The notes: generated by a model not told the origin, from the sequence alone. DNA of 64,000 bases from Micromonospora sp. DSM 45708 (GCF_039566955.1 NZ_CP154796.1:4898001-4962000); one strand, 5' to 3'. Positions 17,334 through 26,699 are shown, numbered from the stretch's first letter. Program-made: numbers and translations.

Positions 17334-18176
17334 TCAGGCCGGCCGGCTCGCCGTGGCGAGGTCGGCGGTCTCGGTGACGGATGCCATCAGCCGCCACGTC
17401 CGCTCCAGGGCGGCCCAGTCCCGGGGCCGGGTCAGCTCCCAGGCGGGCAGCGCCGCCAGGGCGAGCAGCACGGCCGGGTCGGACGGCAACTGCGGCCAGG
17501 ACCGTTCGGCGGCGAGCCGGCCCAACGCGTCGATCGCGGCCAGCCGGGTCACCGCCGGTCCCTCGCCCCAGCGCAGGAAGAACCAGCCGGCCAGCGGCGC
17601 GTGCGTGGCGATGGGCGGCAGCGGCACCCGGGTCCGGCTGCCCTCCCGGGCGGTCCGACCGGCCAGGGCCGCACCGGGGACCGGCTGCCGCAGGTCGATG
17701 CAGCGCGGCCCGGCGAAGACCGCGCCGTCGTGCACCACCGCCACGTCGTCGGCCAGCACCGGCACGTCCCGGGCGGCGAGCGCCGCGAGCAGGCTGCTCT
17801 TGCCGGCGGTACGCGGACCGAGCACCGCGTACGCGCGCCCGTGCCGGACGAACGCGCCGGCGTGGAACGTCTCCCGCCCCGCCCACCGGTTCACCACGAC
17901 GGCCGGTGGCGCCAGGTAGGGGTGGGCGAGCAGGTCCGGCGTCAACGGCGGCCCGTGGAACGTGGCCGTGCCGGTCCGCCGGTCGACGGTGAGGTGCCGC
18001 CCGTCGGCGAGCAGGCGCACCTGCCGCCACCGGTCCAGCGGCACCGTCGCGGGGCGCGGGCCGTCCTGCTGGCGGATCGTCACCTCGGGCAGGTCGTCCC
18101 CGGGTGCGGCCGGCATCAGGTCGGTGACGTCGTCCAGCCCGTGTACCCGGAGTCCGTAGGCGAATCGTCCGGTCAT
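17334..18176 (-). CDS. HPr kinase-like P-loop protein associated with the RiPP cassette
   Basis: 280 residues. Walker A GPRTAGKS is at about 120-127 and the HPr-kinase-type LADD segment at 141-144 (PVLADDVAVV); the surrounding fold order (Walker A, then xADD 14 residues later) is that of HprK/P C-terminal domains. The N-terminal 100 residues are beta-rich and unique. HprK-like kinases occur in some lasso pathways (the paeninodin type), where they phosphorylate a C-terminal Ser; the core here has Ser at its penultimate residue. The ribosome site AGGAGGAGCAG before the ATG is strong. Its stop TCA abuts the cyclase TGA, forming TGATCA. A 13-bp hairpin lies 36 bp upstream. Kinase function is inferred. 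Confidence 0.72.
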   Translation of the reverse strand: MTGRFAYGLRVHGLDDVTDLMPAAPGDDLPEVTIRQQDGPRPATVPLDRWRQVRLLADGRHLTVDRRTGTATFHGPPLTPDLLAHPYLAPPAVVVNRWAGRETFHAGAFVRHGRAYAVLGPRTAGKSSLLAALAARDVPVLADDVAVVHDGAVFAGPRCIDLRQPVPGAALAGRTAREGSRTRVPLPPIATHAPLAGWFFLRWGEGPAVTRLAAIDALGRLAAERSWPQLPSDPAVLLALAALPAWELTRPRDWAALERTWRLMASVTETADLATASRPA

Positions 18177-18212
18177 CTGCTCCTCCTGTCGCTCCGGCAG
18201 CGGGCACGGTGG

Positions 18213-18240
18213 TGCGGGTGACGCCGAGGCGTCACCCGCA
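18213..18240 (-). terminator. Terminator hairpin after the secreted FnIII/Ig protein gene
   Basis: TGCGGGTGACGCC (18213-18225) pairs perfectly with GGCGTCACCCGCA (18228-18240). It lies 16 bp after the stop of the gene at 18257-20965 and 36 bp before the start of the HPr-kinase-like gene on the same strand, so it should limit read-through into that gene. Confidence 0.7.
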
Positions 18241-18256
18241 CCGGGTGTGCTTCCGG

Positions 18257-20965
18257 TCAGCGGACCGTCCCGCTGACCACGTGGGACGGCGTGAGCTTCA
18301 CGGAATTCCGGGTGACCTTCCGCAGGTGTCCCTTGCCGTTGGCGGCCGTCGCCACCGTGGGTACGGGCACCGGGCCGCCGAGCGCGTCGGCGTCCCAGCC
18401 GACCCAGAACGGCCCCGGCGTCTCGATACGCAGCCAGAGCGCCACGTTCGTCGACACGCCCGGACCGAGGCCGCCGAGCGCCAGCGGGACGGTCAGCGTG
18501 GTGAACAGGCCGCCGCCGGGCGGGTCGGTGGCCGGCGCGTCCATCCGGAGGTTGTTCACCGCGACCACGCTTCCGTTGCTGAGCGTGACGTCGCTGGTGG
18601 CGGTGGTCGGGTTGATCACCCGTAGGTTGCCGTGCGGTGTCGGCGTCGGGCCGTTCGGCTTCGGTGCGCCGTTGACCTGGCTGAGCGAACTGATCCGCAG
18701 CCGCGCCTGGGTGATGGCGGAGGTGGACGAGCGGTTGGTGAGCCGGAACCGGAGGATGATGGTGCTGCCGCTCACCACCCGGTTCGGCGAGGCCGCGGTG
18801 GACACGTCCGGGTCCAGCCGGGTGGACTGGAGGACGTCGTTCTGCTGGTAGGTGCCGAGCGAGTTGCGCGGGCTCGGGGAGCCCAGCGCGGACGGCACCC
18901 CCTCGATCGGGCCGAGCTGCACGCTCACCAGCCGGAAGTCGTTCCGCGAGTTGCCGGTGTCCACCAGTTGGCCGTTCTGGTAGATGCGGCCCCAGGCGTA
19001 CGCGACGTGCGGCGGGCTGCTGAACGCCGGCAGCGGGGTGCCCTCGTAGAAGCCGGGCGCGGACCCGGCGGCGTCGGTCACCGTGCTGGGCACGTCCGGC
19101 GCCACCAGGCGGAATCCGCCGCCGGTCGGCCCGAGGTCGGGCACCACCAGGTCGGGCAGGATGTTGGCCAGCGAGTAGTCGGCTCCGGCGACGAGATAGC
19201 CCCGCCGGCTCGGCAGCGGCCGGGCGCTGGCCGGGACGGTGAGGCTGAACCCGCCCGGCGCCTGGATCTTGAACCCGGCGATCGGCAGTTCGATCGGCAG
19301 CGTGTTACGCAGGGAGACGAACTGGTCCTGGTCGCCGGCGGTGCCGGACTGGGCGAACTGGCCGATGACAACCTGGCCATGCACCGCGCGGACGTCCACG
19401 GTGACCGTGTTGGAGTTGACCACCGTGTTGGTGTTCGTCGCGTCGAACTGCACCCGGAAATTGTTGAGCCCGAACGCCGGCAGGATGACCTCGAAGTCCG
19501 CGGCGTTCAGCGTCACCGGGAACGTGCCGAGTGGCCGGTCGGTGCCGTTGGGCAGCACGTCGATCGCGGTGACGTTCCCCTCGGCGACGCCCGGTCCGAT
19601 CCGGACGTGGAAGGCGCTGGGCGTGCCGAAGTTGACCAGCGTGCTCTCGACGGTGAGGGTGACCACGCTGGTGGGTTGGACGAGCAGCCGGAACTGCTGG
19701 GTGTCGTAGAGCCCGAACGCGTCGGTGACCCGCACCGTAAACGAGTATGCCCCGGCCGCGGTGGGCCGCCCGGACAGCAGCCCGGTGGCCGGGTTGAGCG
19801 TGAGCCCCGGCGGCAGCGTCCCGGCGACGGACCAACTGAACGGCGCGGTGCCGCCGGTCACCAGGAGCTGGTCGGAGTAGATCGCGCCCACCTCGGCGAG
19901 CGGCGGGGCCGCGTTGTTCAGGTCGGGCGCCTGGCGAATCTCCAGCGTCACCAGGCGGCTGGCCTGCTGCGCGTGCGCGTCCACCACCCGCACCACCACC
20001 GGGAAGATGCCGGCGGCGGTGGGCACACCGCTGAGGGTGCCGTCCTCGGTCCTCACGGTGAGCCCCGGCGGCAGCGTTCCGGAGGCGATCGACCAGGTGA
20101 ACGGCGGGACGCCGCGGGTAACGTCGAGGGCCGCCACGTAGGCCACCCCCACCGCGCCGGTCGGGGGCGTCTCGAACGCCAGCGTCGGTGACACGTTCAT
20201 GGTCACCGGGAACGACAGCGGCGACTCCGGCCCGGTGCCGGCCGCGGTCCGGGCGGCCACCGTGAACCGGTAGGTGACACCGGAGATCAGGCCGGTGATG
20301 TCCCCGGTGGTGGCCGGTCCGACGGTCTGGCTCGCCTGCCGCGTCGCCCCGATGTACGGGGTGATCATCCAGTTGGTCACCGGCGAGCCGCCGTCGGAGC
20401 CGGGTGTCCAGCTCAGCAGCGCGGTGGTGCTGTTCGCGCTGAGCGCGATGATGGTCGGCGCGGCCGGCAGCGCGAGCAGCTTGGCGGGCGCCGACCGCGG
20501 GCTGGCCGGGCCGGTGCCGACGGCGTTGCGGGCGGCCACCGTGAACGTCCACGACCCCTTGTCGGAGGCCAGCCGCAGCGTGCCGGTGGTGGCCGTGCCG
20601 TCGAACGACACCGGCTTGGCCGCCTTGCCGTCGCGGTGTGGCGTCACCACGTACCCGCTGATGGCGCTGCCGTGGTCGGCGGGCGCCTGCCAGGTGACGA
20701 CCGCCAGGGTGCCGCGGTGGCCGGCGCGCGGCTTCTTCGGCGCGGCCGGGGCGGAGGGCTCGACCAGTGCGCCGGTCCGGACGGTCGGCCGGGGCGAGGT
20801 GGTGGGCGCGGCAGCGGTGGCCGGCTTCGCCGAGGCGGCGGACCGGTTCTTGGCCGCGGCGGCGGGTTGCGCCGAGACGGGTGCGGGCGGTGACAGCACC
20901 GACAGGACGAGCGCGCCGGCGAGGGCCGGGGCGGCCCAGACGCGCAGGCGGGACAAAGCGGACAT
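18257..20965 (-). CDS. Large secreted protein with fibronectin III, putative-Ig (He_PIG) and lamin-tail-like domains
   Basis: 902 residues from ATG 20965, chosen because a Sec signal peptide starts there (basic SRLRVW, hydrophobic core, cleavage after VSA at about 32) and a GGCAGGGG site precedes it. After an Ala/Pro/Thr-rich stretch come two FnIII domains (about 80-255), two He_PIG-type Ig domains each with GTLPPGLT (about 258-435), a beta-rich region, and a segment near 540-640 (VVIGQFAQSG...DQFVSLRNTLP...GFKIQAPGG) resembling a lamin-tail domain. No catalytic domain or cell-wall anchor was recognised. It may be an extracellular adhesin or scaffold. Function unknown. Confidence 0.8.
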   Translation of the reverse strand: MSALSRLRVWAAPALAGALVLSVLSPPAPVSAQPAAAAKNRSAASAKPATAAAPTTSPRPTVRTGALVEPSAPAAPKKPRAGHRGTLAVVTWQAPADHGSAISGYVVTPHRDGKAAKPVSFDGTATTGTLRLASDKGSWTFTVAARNAVGTGPASPRSAPAKLLALPAAPTIIALSANSTTALLSWTPGSDGGSPVTNWMITPYIGATRQASQTVGPATTGDITGLISGVTYRFTVAARTAAGTGPESPLSFPVTMNVSPTLAFETPPTGAVGVAYVAALDVTRGVPPFTWSIASGTLPPGLTVRTEDGTLSGVPTAAGIFPVVVRVVDAHAQQASRLVTLEIRQAPDLNNAAPPLAEVGAIYSDQLLVTGGTAPFSWSVAGTLPPGLTLNPATGLLSGRPTAAGAYSFTVRVTDAFGLYDTQQFRLLVQPTSVVTLTVESTLVNFGTPSAFHVRIGPGVAEGNVTAIDVLPNGTDRPLGTFPVTLNAADFEVILPAFGLNNFRVQFDATNTNTVVNSNTVTVDVRAVHGQVVIGQFAQSGTAGDQDQFVSLRNTLPIELPIAGFKIQAPGGFSLTVPASARPLPSRRGYLVAGADYSLANILPDLVVPDLGPTGGGFRLVAPDVPSTVTDAAGSAPGFYEGTPLPAFSSPPHVAYAWGRIYQNGQLVDTGNSRNDFRLVSVQLGPIEGVPSALGSPSPRNSLGTYQQNDVLQSTRLDPDVSTAASPNRVVSGSTIILRFRLTNRSSTSAITQARLRISSLSQVNGAPKPNGPTPTPHGNLRVINPTTATSDVTLSNGSVVAVNNLRMDAPATDPPGGGLFTTLTVPLALGGLGPGVSTNVALWLRIETPGPFWVGWDADALGGPVPVPTVATAANGKGHLRKVTRNSVKLTPSHVVSGTVR

Positions 20966-21223
20966 CGAACCCCTGCCTTTCTGCGGGATCGACGGGCACG
21001 CCCATGAGCGCACCGGAGGCGAATGATTGGGGAGAAGGAGATAAACATTCACGACAGAAGATCTGCGTGCTTTATCCTTCTATCACGCTCGCCCTTTGAG
21101 CAATAGCGACCTGTCGCTATTTTCCCAGGTCAGAGGCCATCTGAGCGGTGCGAATAGCCGTTTCGCGAGCACCCTGTCCGCATAACGAAATCGATCGGAA
21201 ATCGGCCGGCCGGACGCCATGAC
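20966..21223 (-). promoter_or_regulatory. AT-richer upstream region with a 20-bp palindrome
   Basis: This stretch is clearly less GC-rich than the rest of the window (about 21020-21200). It holds a perfect dyad AATAGCGAC-CT-GTCGCTATT at 21102-21121, about 140 bp upstream of the secreted protein start. On the minus strand TTGCTC (21103-21098) could be a weak -35 with a -10-like element near 21075-21080 (TAGAAG). The dyad is a plausible operator; no regulator is identified. No gene was seen here. Confidence 0.5.
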
Positions 21224-21261
21224 AAAAACGGCCCCGCGGCACCAGAGGGTGCCGCGGGGCC
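21224..21261 (-). terminator. Rho-independent terminator of the RNase J gene
   Basis: On the minus strand a perfect 14-bp stem (GGCCCCGCGGCACC at 21230-21243 with GGTGCCGCGGGGCC at 21248-21261, 4-base loop) is followed by five U residues (AAAAA on + at 21224-21228). It sits 25 bp after the RNase J stop codon. This is the clearest intrinsic terminator in the window. Confidence 0.92.
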
Positions 21262-21286
21262 GCCACGCGAGCGTGGTCGGTCGGGA

Positions 21287-22975
21287 TCAGACCTCGACCA
21301 CTGTCGGGACGATCATCGGACGGCGTCGGTACGCGTCGTTGACCCAGCGGCCCACCGTGCGGCGGACGATCTGCTGGAGCTGGTGCGGGTCGGTGATGCC
21401 GTCCGCGGCGGCCCGGTTCAGTGCCTCGGTGACCAGCGGCACCACCGGGTTGAACGCGGCCGGGTCCTCGGAGAAGCCCTTCGCCGAGAGGGTCGGCCCG
21501 GCGACCACCTTGCCGGTGACCGAGTCGACCACCACGGTGGTGGCGATGAAGCCACCGTCGCCGAGGATCCGGCGCTCGGTCAGCAGCGACTCGCTGACGT
21601 CGCCCACCGCGAGGCCGTCGACGTAGACGTACCGGCTCTTCACGCGCCCGACCAGGCTGGCCCGGCCCTCGACCAGGTCGACCACGTCGCCGTCCTCGCA
21701 GAGCACCACCCGGTCCGGCGCGACACCGGACTCGATGCCGAGCCGGGCGTGCGCGCGCAGGTGCCGCCACTCGCCGTGCACCGGCATCAGGTTGCTCGGC
21801 CGCACCACGTTGAGCAGGTAGAGCAACTCGCCGGCCGGCGCGTGACCGGAGACGTGCACCTTCGCCACGTCCTTGTGCACCACCACGGCACCGGCCCGGG
21901 CCAGCCGGTTGATCACCCGGTAGACCGAGGTCTCGTTGCCGGGCACCAGCGACGAGGCCAGCACCACGGTGTCGCCGGGCGCGATGGTGATGTGCCGGTG
22001 GTCGCCGCTGGCCATCCGGCCCAGCGCGCTCATCGGCTCGCCCTGCGAACCGGTGGACATCAGCACGATCTGCTCGGGCGGCAGGTTGGTGGCCTCCTCG
22101 ATGCCGACCACCAGGCCGGCCGGGATGTTGAGCAGGCCAAGGTCGCGGGCGATGCCCATGTTGCGGACCATGGACCGGCCGATCAGCGCGACCTTGCGGC
22201 CGTGCTCGGCCGCCGAGTCGAAGACCTGCTGCACCCGGTGCACGTGCGAGGCGAACGAGGCGACGATGATCCGCCCCTTGGCCTTCGCGAAGATCGAGTC
22301 GAGCACCGGCCCGATCTCCCGCTCCGGCGTGACGAAGCCGGGGATCTCCGCGTTCGTCGAGTCGGACAGCAGCAGGTCGACGCCCTCCGCGCCGAGCCGG
22401 GCGAAGCCGGCCAGGTCGGTGATCCGCCCGTCCAGCGGGAGCTGGTCCATCTTGAAGTCGCCGGTGTGCAGCACCAGGCCGGCCGGGGTGCGGATGGCCA
22501 CCGCCAGCGCGTCCGGGATCGAGTGGTTCACCGCGAAGAACTCGCACTCGAACGGGCCCAGCCGCTCCCGGCCGCCCTCCCGCACGGTCAGCGTGTACGG
22601 CTGGATCCGCCGCTCGGCCAGCTTCGCCTCGACCAGCGCCAGCGTGAACTGGGACCCGACCAGCGGGATGTCCGGCTTGTGGGCGAGCAGGTACGGCACC
22701 GCGCCGATGTGGTCCTCGTGGCCGTGGGTGAGCACGATCGCCTGCACGTCGGCCAGCCGGTCCAGGATCGGGCCGAAGTCGGGCAGGATCAGGTCCACGC
22801 CCGGCTGCTCGACGTCGGGGAAGAGCACCCCGCAGTCGACGATCAGCAGCTTGCCGTCGTACTCGAAGACGGTCATGTTCCGGCCGATCGCGCCGAGTCC
22901 GCCGAGCGGCATGATCCGCAGGCCGCCCTCCGGCAGCGGCGGGGGCAGCTCACCGTCGATGTGCGCCTCGGTCAC
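21287..22975 (-). CDS. rnj: Ribonuclease J
   Basis: 562 residues, GTG start at 22975. Metallo-beta-lactamase/beta-CASP nuclease: zinc motif LTHGHEDHIGA (about 82-92), further ligands in VNHSIPDA and HTGDFKMD, beta-CASP segment with STGSQGEP, and the HVSGHAP motif near the C-terminal third. RNase J has 5'-3' exo- and endonuclease activity in rRNA maturation and mRNA turnover. It lies 51 bp after dapA on the same strand, as in Mycobacterium, and ends at a strong intrinsic terminator. Confidence 0.96.
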   Translation of the reverse strand: MTEAHIDGELPPPLPEGGLRIMPLGGLGAIGRNMTVFEYDGKLLIVDCGVLFPDVEQPGVDLILPDFGPILDRLADVQAIVLTHGHEDHIGAVPYLLAHKPDIPLVGSQFTLALVEAKLAERRIQPYTLTVREGGRERLGPFECEFFAVNHSIPDALAVAIRTPAGLVLHTGDFKMDQLPLDGRITDLAGFARLGAEGVDLLLSDSTNAEIPGFVTPEREIGPVLDSIFAKAKGRIIVASFASHVHRVQQVFDSAAEHGRKVALIGRSMVRNMGIARDLGLLNIPAGLVVGIEEATNLPPEQIVLMSTGSQGEPMSALGRMASGDHRHITIAPGDTVVLASSLVPGNETSVYRVINRLARAGAVVVHKDVAKVHVSGHAPAGELLYLLNVVRPSNLMPVHGEWRHLRAHARLGIESGVAPDRVVLCEDGDVVDLVEGRASLVGRVKSRYVYVDGLAVGDVSESLLTERRILGDGGFIATTVVVDSVTGKVVAGPTLSAKGFSEDPAAFNPVVPLVTEALNRAAADGITDPHQLQQIVRRTVGRWVNDAYRRRPMIVPTVVEV

Positions 22976-23026
22976 GCGTCACCTCATTCTGCGACGCCGT
23001 CGTGCGGCGTCCGTCGTGTCGTTGGA

Positions 23027-23959
23027 TCATTCGGGCAGGGGCAGGCCCGCCGCGGCGCAGTCCGCGCGCAGCTGGGCCAGTTCGTCGCCGGTGGCCTCCA
23101 CCAGCGGCGGTCGCACCGGGCCGGCCGGCAGGCCATGGGCCGTGAGGCCGGCCTTGACCAGGATCGTGCCCTGGGTGCGGAAGATTCCGGTGTAGAGCGG
23201 CAGCAGCCGCCGGTGCAGGGCGAGCGCGCCGGCGTGGTCGCCCGCCTCGAACGCCTCGATCATCTGCTGGGTCGCCTCGCCGGTGAAGTGCGTGGACGTG
23301 CCGACCACGCCGACCGCGCCGACCGCCAGGGCGGGCAGGGTCAACGCGTCCTCACCGCTGTAGAACGCCAGGTCGCTGCGGGCCAGCACCTCCGAGGTCG
23401 CGATCAGGTCGCCCTTGGCGTCCTTGACCGCGACGATCCGCCCGTGCTCGGCGAGCCGGACCAGCGTCTCGGTGGCGATCGCGACGCCGGAGCGGTGCGG
23501 GATGTCGTAGAGCATGACCGGCAGCCCGGTGGCGTCCGCGACGGTGGTGAAGTGGTGCAGCAGCCCCGCCTGCGGCGGCTTGTTGTAGTACGGCGTGACC
23601 ACGAGCAGGCCGTGCGCGCCGGCCTTCTCCGCCTGCGCAGCCAGCTCGACGGTGTGCCGGGTGTCGTTGGTGCCCACCCCGGCGACGATCCGGGCCCGGT
23701 CGCCGACCGCCTCCACCACGGCGCGGATCAGCGTCTCCTTCTCCGCGTCGGTGGTGGTCGGCGACTCACCGGTGGTGCCGTTGAGCACCAGCGCGTCGTT
23801 GCCCTGCTCGTCGACGAGGTGCCGGGCCAGCCGGGCGGCGCCGTCGGGGTCGAGCGCGCCGTCGGGGGTGAACGGCGTCACCATGGCCGTGATCACCCGC
23901 CCGAACGGGCGCGACGCGCCGCGGTCCGGGGCGGCGGAGTGGTCGTGCGTCATGTTCAC
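23027..23959 (-). CDS. dapA: 4-hydroxy-tetrahydrodipicolinate synthase
   Basis: 310 residues (start could also be Met3 at 23953). TIM-barrel aldolase with the family marks GTTGESPTTTDAEK, VTPYYNKPPQAGLLHHF, the catalytic Tyr in LYDIPHRSG, and the Schiff-base Lys in VAVKDAKGDL. It condenses pyruvate with aspartate semialdehyde, the first committed step to diaminopimelate and lysine. dapB lies about 12 kb further right on the same strand. It is placed between thyX and rnj as in Mycobacterium. Confidence 0.95.
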   Translation of the reverse strand: MNMTHDHSAAPDRGASRPFGRVITAMVTPFTPDGALDPDGAARLARHLVDEQGNDALVLNGTTGESPTTTDAEKETLIRAVVEAVGDRARIVAGVGTNDTRHTVELAAQAEKAGAHGLLVVTPYYNKPPQAGLLHHFTTVADATGLPVMLYDIPHRSGVAIATETLVRLAEHGRIVAVKDAKGDLIATSEVLARSDLAFYSGEDALTLPALAVGAVGVVGTSTHFTGEATQQMIEAFEAGDHAGALALHRRLLPLYTGIFRTQGTILVKAGLTAHGLPAGPVRPPLVEATGDELAQLRADCAAAGLPLPE

Positions 23960-24005
23960 AACCTAGCGGACGACCACCGGTGCCCCGGCGGCGAAGGGAG
24001 ACGAC

Positions 24006-24752
24006 TCACTCCGCGTGCGGCGACGTCGCCACCTCGGTGCCGTCCGGCAGCGTGGAGATCACGAAGTCGGCGAAGACGTTCGGCGCGACGCCCTGGAGCT
24101 GCCGCAGGCACTCGATCGCCAGCTCGCGGATCTCCACGTCGGCGTGCTCGGTGGCGCGCATCGTGACGAAGTGCCGCCACGCCCGGTAGTTGCCGGTCAC
24201 CACGATCCGGGTCTCGGTCGCGTTCGGCAACACGGCCCGGGCCGCCTGCCGGGCCTGCTTGCGGCGCAGCGTCGGGTTGGGCTCGTCGGTGAAGCGGGCC
24301 TCCAGCCCCTCCAGCAGATCGGTGTACGCGCGCACCGCCGCCTCGGACGCCTCGACGAACTTCTTGTGCAGCTCCGGGTCCTCGGCGATCACCGCCGGCT
24401 CGACCATCGCGGCGTCCCGCTCGGGCACGTAGCGCTGGGAGAGCTGCGAGTAGGAGAAGTGCCGGTGCCGGATCAGCTCGTGCGTGAACGACCGGGAGAC
24501 GCCGCTGAAGTAGAAGCTCACCGAGCCGTGCTCCAGCACCGAGAGGTGACCCACCTCCAGGATGTGCGCCAGGTAGCCGGCGTTCGTCGCGGTGACCGGG
24601 TTCGGCTTCTTCCAGCTCTGGTAGCAGGCCCGGCCGGCGAACTCGGCGAGCGCCTGTCCACCGTCGGCGTCGGTCGACCACGGCACGTCGTCCGGCGTCT
24701 GGAACTGGGTCCACGCGATCAGCTTGACCTGGGGCTGCACCATCTCCGGCAT
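24006..24752 (-). CDS. thyX: Flavin-dependent thymidylate synthase ThyX
   Basis: 248 residues from ATG 24752; a second in-frame ATG 9 bp later ([11 protein letters not shown]) is a possible alternative. The ThyX signature RHRxxSxxxxSxR is present as [13 protein letters not shown] near residue 95. The enzyme methylates dUMP using methylenetetrahydrofolate, FAD and NADPH. It is followed 46 bp later by dapA on the same strand, matching the thyX-dapA-rnj order of Mycobacterium. Confidence 0.95.
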   Translation of the reverse strand: MPEMVQPQVKLIAWTQFQTPDDVPWSTDADGGQALAEFAGRACYQSWKKPNPVTATNAGYLAHILEVGHLSVLEHGSVSFYFSGVSRSFTHELIRHRHFSYSQLSQRYVPERDAAMVEPAVIAEDPELHKKFVEASEAAVRAYTDLLEGLEARFTDEPNPTLRRKQARQAARAVLPNATETRIVVTGNYRAWRHFVTMRATEHADVEIRELAIECLRQLQGVAPNVFADFVISTLPDGTEVATSPHAE

Positions 24753-24841
24753 GCCGAGGACTGTAGTTGCCCGTCGTCCGGCGCGGAAATCGGGCACGCG
24801 GCCGGCCAGCGCCGAGCACACCCCGCGGCGTCGGTGATCCG

Positions 24842-25465
24842 TCAGACGTAGAGCGAGGGGAACGGCGCCCAGGGCAGGTTGCGGGCCACCGAGAAGACCG
24901 CCCAGGCGGCCAGGAAACCACCGATCACCTTCGGGCTGAACCGCGGCTCGGGCAGCCGCCAGCCGAACGCCCGGTTGCCGGCCCAGGCGACGAAGAGCCA
25001 GGCCAGGAACGGCAGCGCGAAGACGAAGAGGAAGTGGTGCCGGGCGGCGGCCGGCAGGTCGCCGTGCAGCACGTACCAGAGGGCGCGGGTGCCGCCGCAG
25101 CCCGGGCAGTCGAGCCCGGTGGTGAGCTTGAGCAGGCAGGTCGGCCGGGCGTCCGGGTCGCTCTGGGTGGGGTCGCTGATCAACGCGTACGTCATGCCGA
25201 GGCCGACGCAGCCCAGCGCGGCCAGCGGCACCGCCCAGCGTGGGGCGCGGGCGTGCAGGCGCAACACCATCCGGGTGAACCGGTCCGGCTCGACCGGCTG
25301 GTAGACCACCCCGGCCGGCCACGCCGCCCCGGCGTGCCCGTGCGGCCCGGCGTGCCCGTCAGGCCCGGCATGACCGTGCGGCCCGGCGTGCCCGTGCGGC
25401 TCCGGGTGCGTGGGCGCGTCCGTCTGCGGGTGCGGCGCGGTAGCGGGCCGGTCGACGCTCGTCAC
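24842..25465 (-). CDS. DUF2752 membrane protein with a His-rich repeat N-terminus
   Basis: 207 residues from the GTG at 25465 ([11 protein letters not shown]), 4 bp after the upstream glycosylase stop. Residues about 15-45 are a low-complexity repeat of [12 protein letters not shown] units encoded by 18-bp tandem repeats. The remainder has three to four membrane helices and the DUF2752 marks [21 protein letters not shown] and [10 protein letters not shown]. The family is common in Actinobacteria and has no assigned biochemical role. The His repeat suggests possible metal binding, which is speculative. Confidence 0.82.
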   Translation of the reverse strand: MTSVDRPATAPHPQTDAPTHPEPHGHAGPHGHAGPDGHAGPHGHAGAAWPAGVVYQPVEPDRFTRMVLRLHARAPRWAVPLAALGCVGLGMTYALISDPTQSDPDARPTCLLKLTTGLDCPGCGGTRALWYVLHGDLPAAARHHFLFVFALPFLAWLFVAWAGNRAFGWRLPEPRFSPKVIGGFLAAWAVFSVARNLPWAPFPSLYV

Positions 25466-25469
25466 GAGG

Positions 25470-26699
25470 TCACCGTACACCGGCCACGCCCACCAGCGCG
25501 GCGGCCAGCGGCGCGGCCAGGTCACCGGCGGCCGGCGGAGCGACCGCGTCCAGGCCGAGCCAGCCGGCCAGCCGGTACAGCTCGGCGGCGAGCGCGACGG
25601 CCGTCTCCCCCGGGTCGGCGCCCGGCTCCACCCAGGCCGCCGGCACCAGCAGGACGCCCGCCTTCCGGTCGGCCTTGAGGTCGACCCGGGCGGTGAACCG
25701 CTCGCCCTGCCGGAACGGCAGCACGTAGTAGCCGTACACCCGCTGGGGCGCCGGCACGTAGATCTCGATGCGGTAGGTGAAGCCGAAGAGCCGCTCCGTG
25801 CGGGCCCGCTCCCAGACCAGCGGGTCGAACGGGCTGACCAGCGTGTTGCCCCGCACCCAGCGGGGCAGCCGGGCGTCGGCGTGCAGGTAGGCCGGCTGCC
25901 GCCACCCCTGGACGGTGACCGGCGTCAGCTCGCCCGCCTCGACCAGCTCGGCGACCGCCTGCCGGGCCCCGGCCACCGGCAGGCGGAAGTAGTCCCGCAG
26001 CTCCGGCTCGGCGGCGACGCCCAACGACCGGGCCGCGAGCGCCACCAGGGCGCGGTGCGCCTCGGCGACGGTCGGGGTGGGCGCCGCCAGCACGGCGGCC
26101 GGCAGCACCCGCTCGGGCAGGTCGTAGCGGCGGGCGAACGAGTTGGTGCGGTCGGCGGCGGTGACCTCACCGGCCCAGAACAGGAACTCCAGCGCCCGCT
26201 TGACGGTCGACCAGTTCCACCCCCAGTTGCCGGTCTCCCGGGGCGCGTCGTGCTCGATCTCGGCGGCGGTGAGCGGCCCCCGGGCGGCCACCTCGTCGCG
26301 GACCCACGCGACCAGCTCGGGCTGCTCCTGGGCGATCCGGCGCATCCAGCCCCACGCCTCGTCGCGCGCCTTGGCCATCCGCCAACGCAGCGCCGGGTGC
26401 AGCCCGACCGGGACCAGCGACGCCTCGTGCGCCCAGTATTCGAACAGCTCGCGGGGGCGACGGTGGGCGGCGGTGTCGAGCAGCGCGGTCGGGTAGGGCC
26501 CGAGCCGGCTGTAGAGCGGCAGGTAGTGCGCGCGTTGCAGGACGTTGACCGAGTCCATCTGGATCAGCCCGACCCGGTCGAGCACCCGGCGCAGGTGCCG
26601 GCGGGTGGGCACGCCGGTGGGCGTCGGGTCGGCGAAGCCCTGGGCGGCCAGGGCGATCCGGCGGGCCTGGGCGAGTGAGAGCGATTCCGGTGCGGCCAT
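25470..26699 (-). CDS. AlkX/YcaQ-type winged-helix DNA glycosylase (HTH_42 family)
   Basis: 409 residues from ATG 26699. The N-terminus contains [26 protein letters not shown]; the Q47-M48-D49 triad matches the QxD active-site motif of the AlkX (YcaQ) branch, as opposed to QxQ in AlkZ. Later segments include the winged helices with [21 protein letters not shown] and the C-terminal region with NPFDPLVW-like [20 protein letters not shown]. coli YcaQ unhooks interstrand cross-links formed by nitrogen mustards; the substrate here is not known. The DUF2752 gene starts 4 bp after its stop. Confidence 0.85.
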   Translation of the reverse strand: MAAPESLSLAQARRIALAAQGFADPTPTGVPTRRHLRRVLDRVGLIQMDSVNVLQRAHYLPLYSRLGPYPTALLDTAAHRRPRELFEYWAHEASLVPVGLHPALRWRMAKARDEAWGWMRRIAQEQPELVAWVRDEVAARGPLTAAEIEHDAPRETGNWGWNWSTVKRALEFLFWAGEVTAADRTNSFARRYDLPERVLPAAVLAAPTPTVAEAHRALVALAARSLGVAAEPELRDYFRLPVAGARQAVAELVEAGELTPVTVQGWRQPAYLHADARLPRWVRGNTLVSPFDPLVWERARTERLFGFTYRIEIYVPAPQRVYGYYVLPFRQGERFTARVDLKADRKAGVLLVPAAWVEPGADPGETAVALAAELYRLAGWLGLDAVAPPAAGDLAAPLAAALVGVAGVR

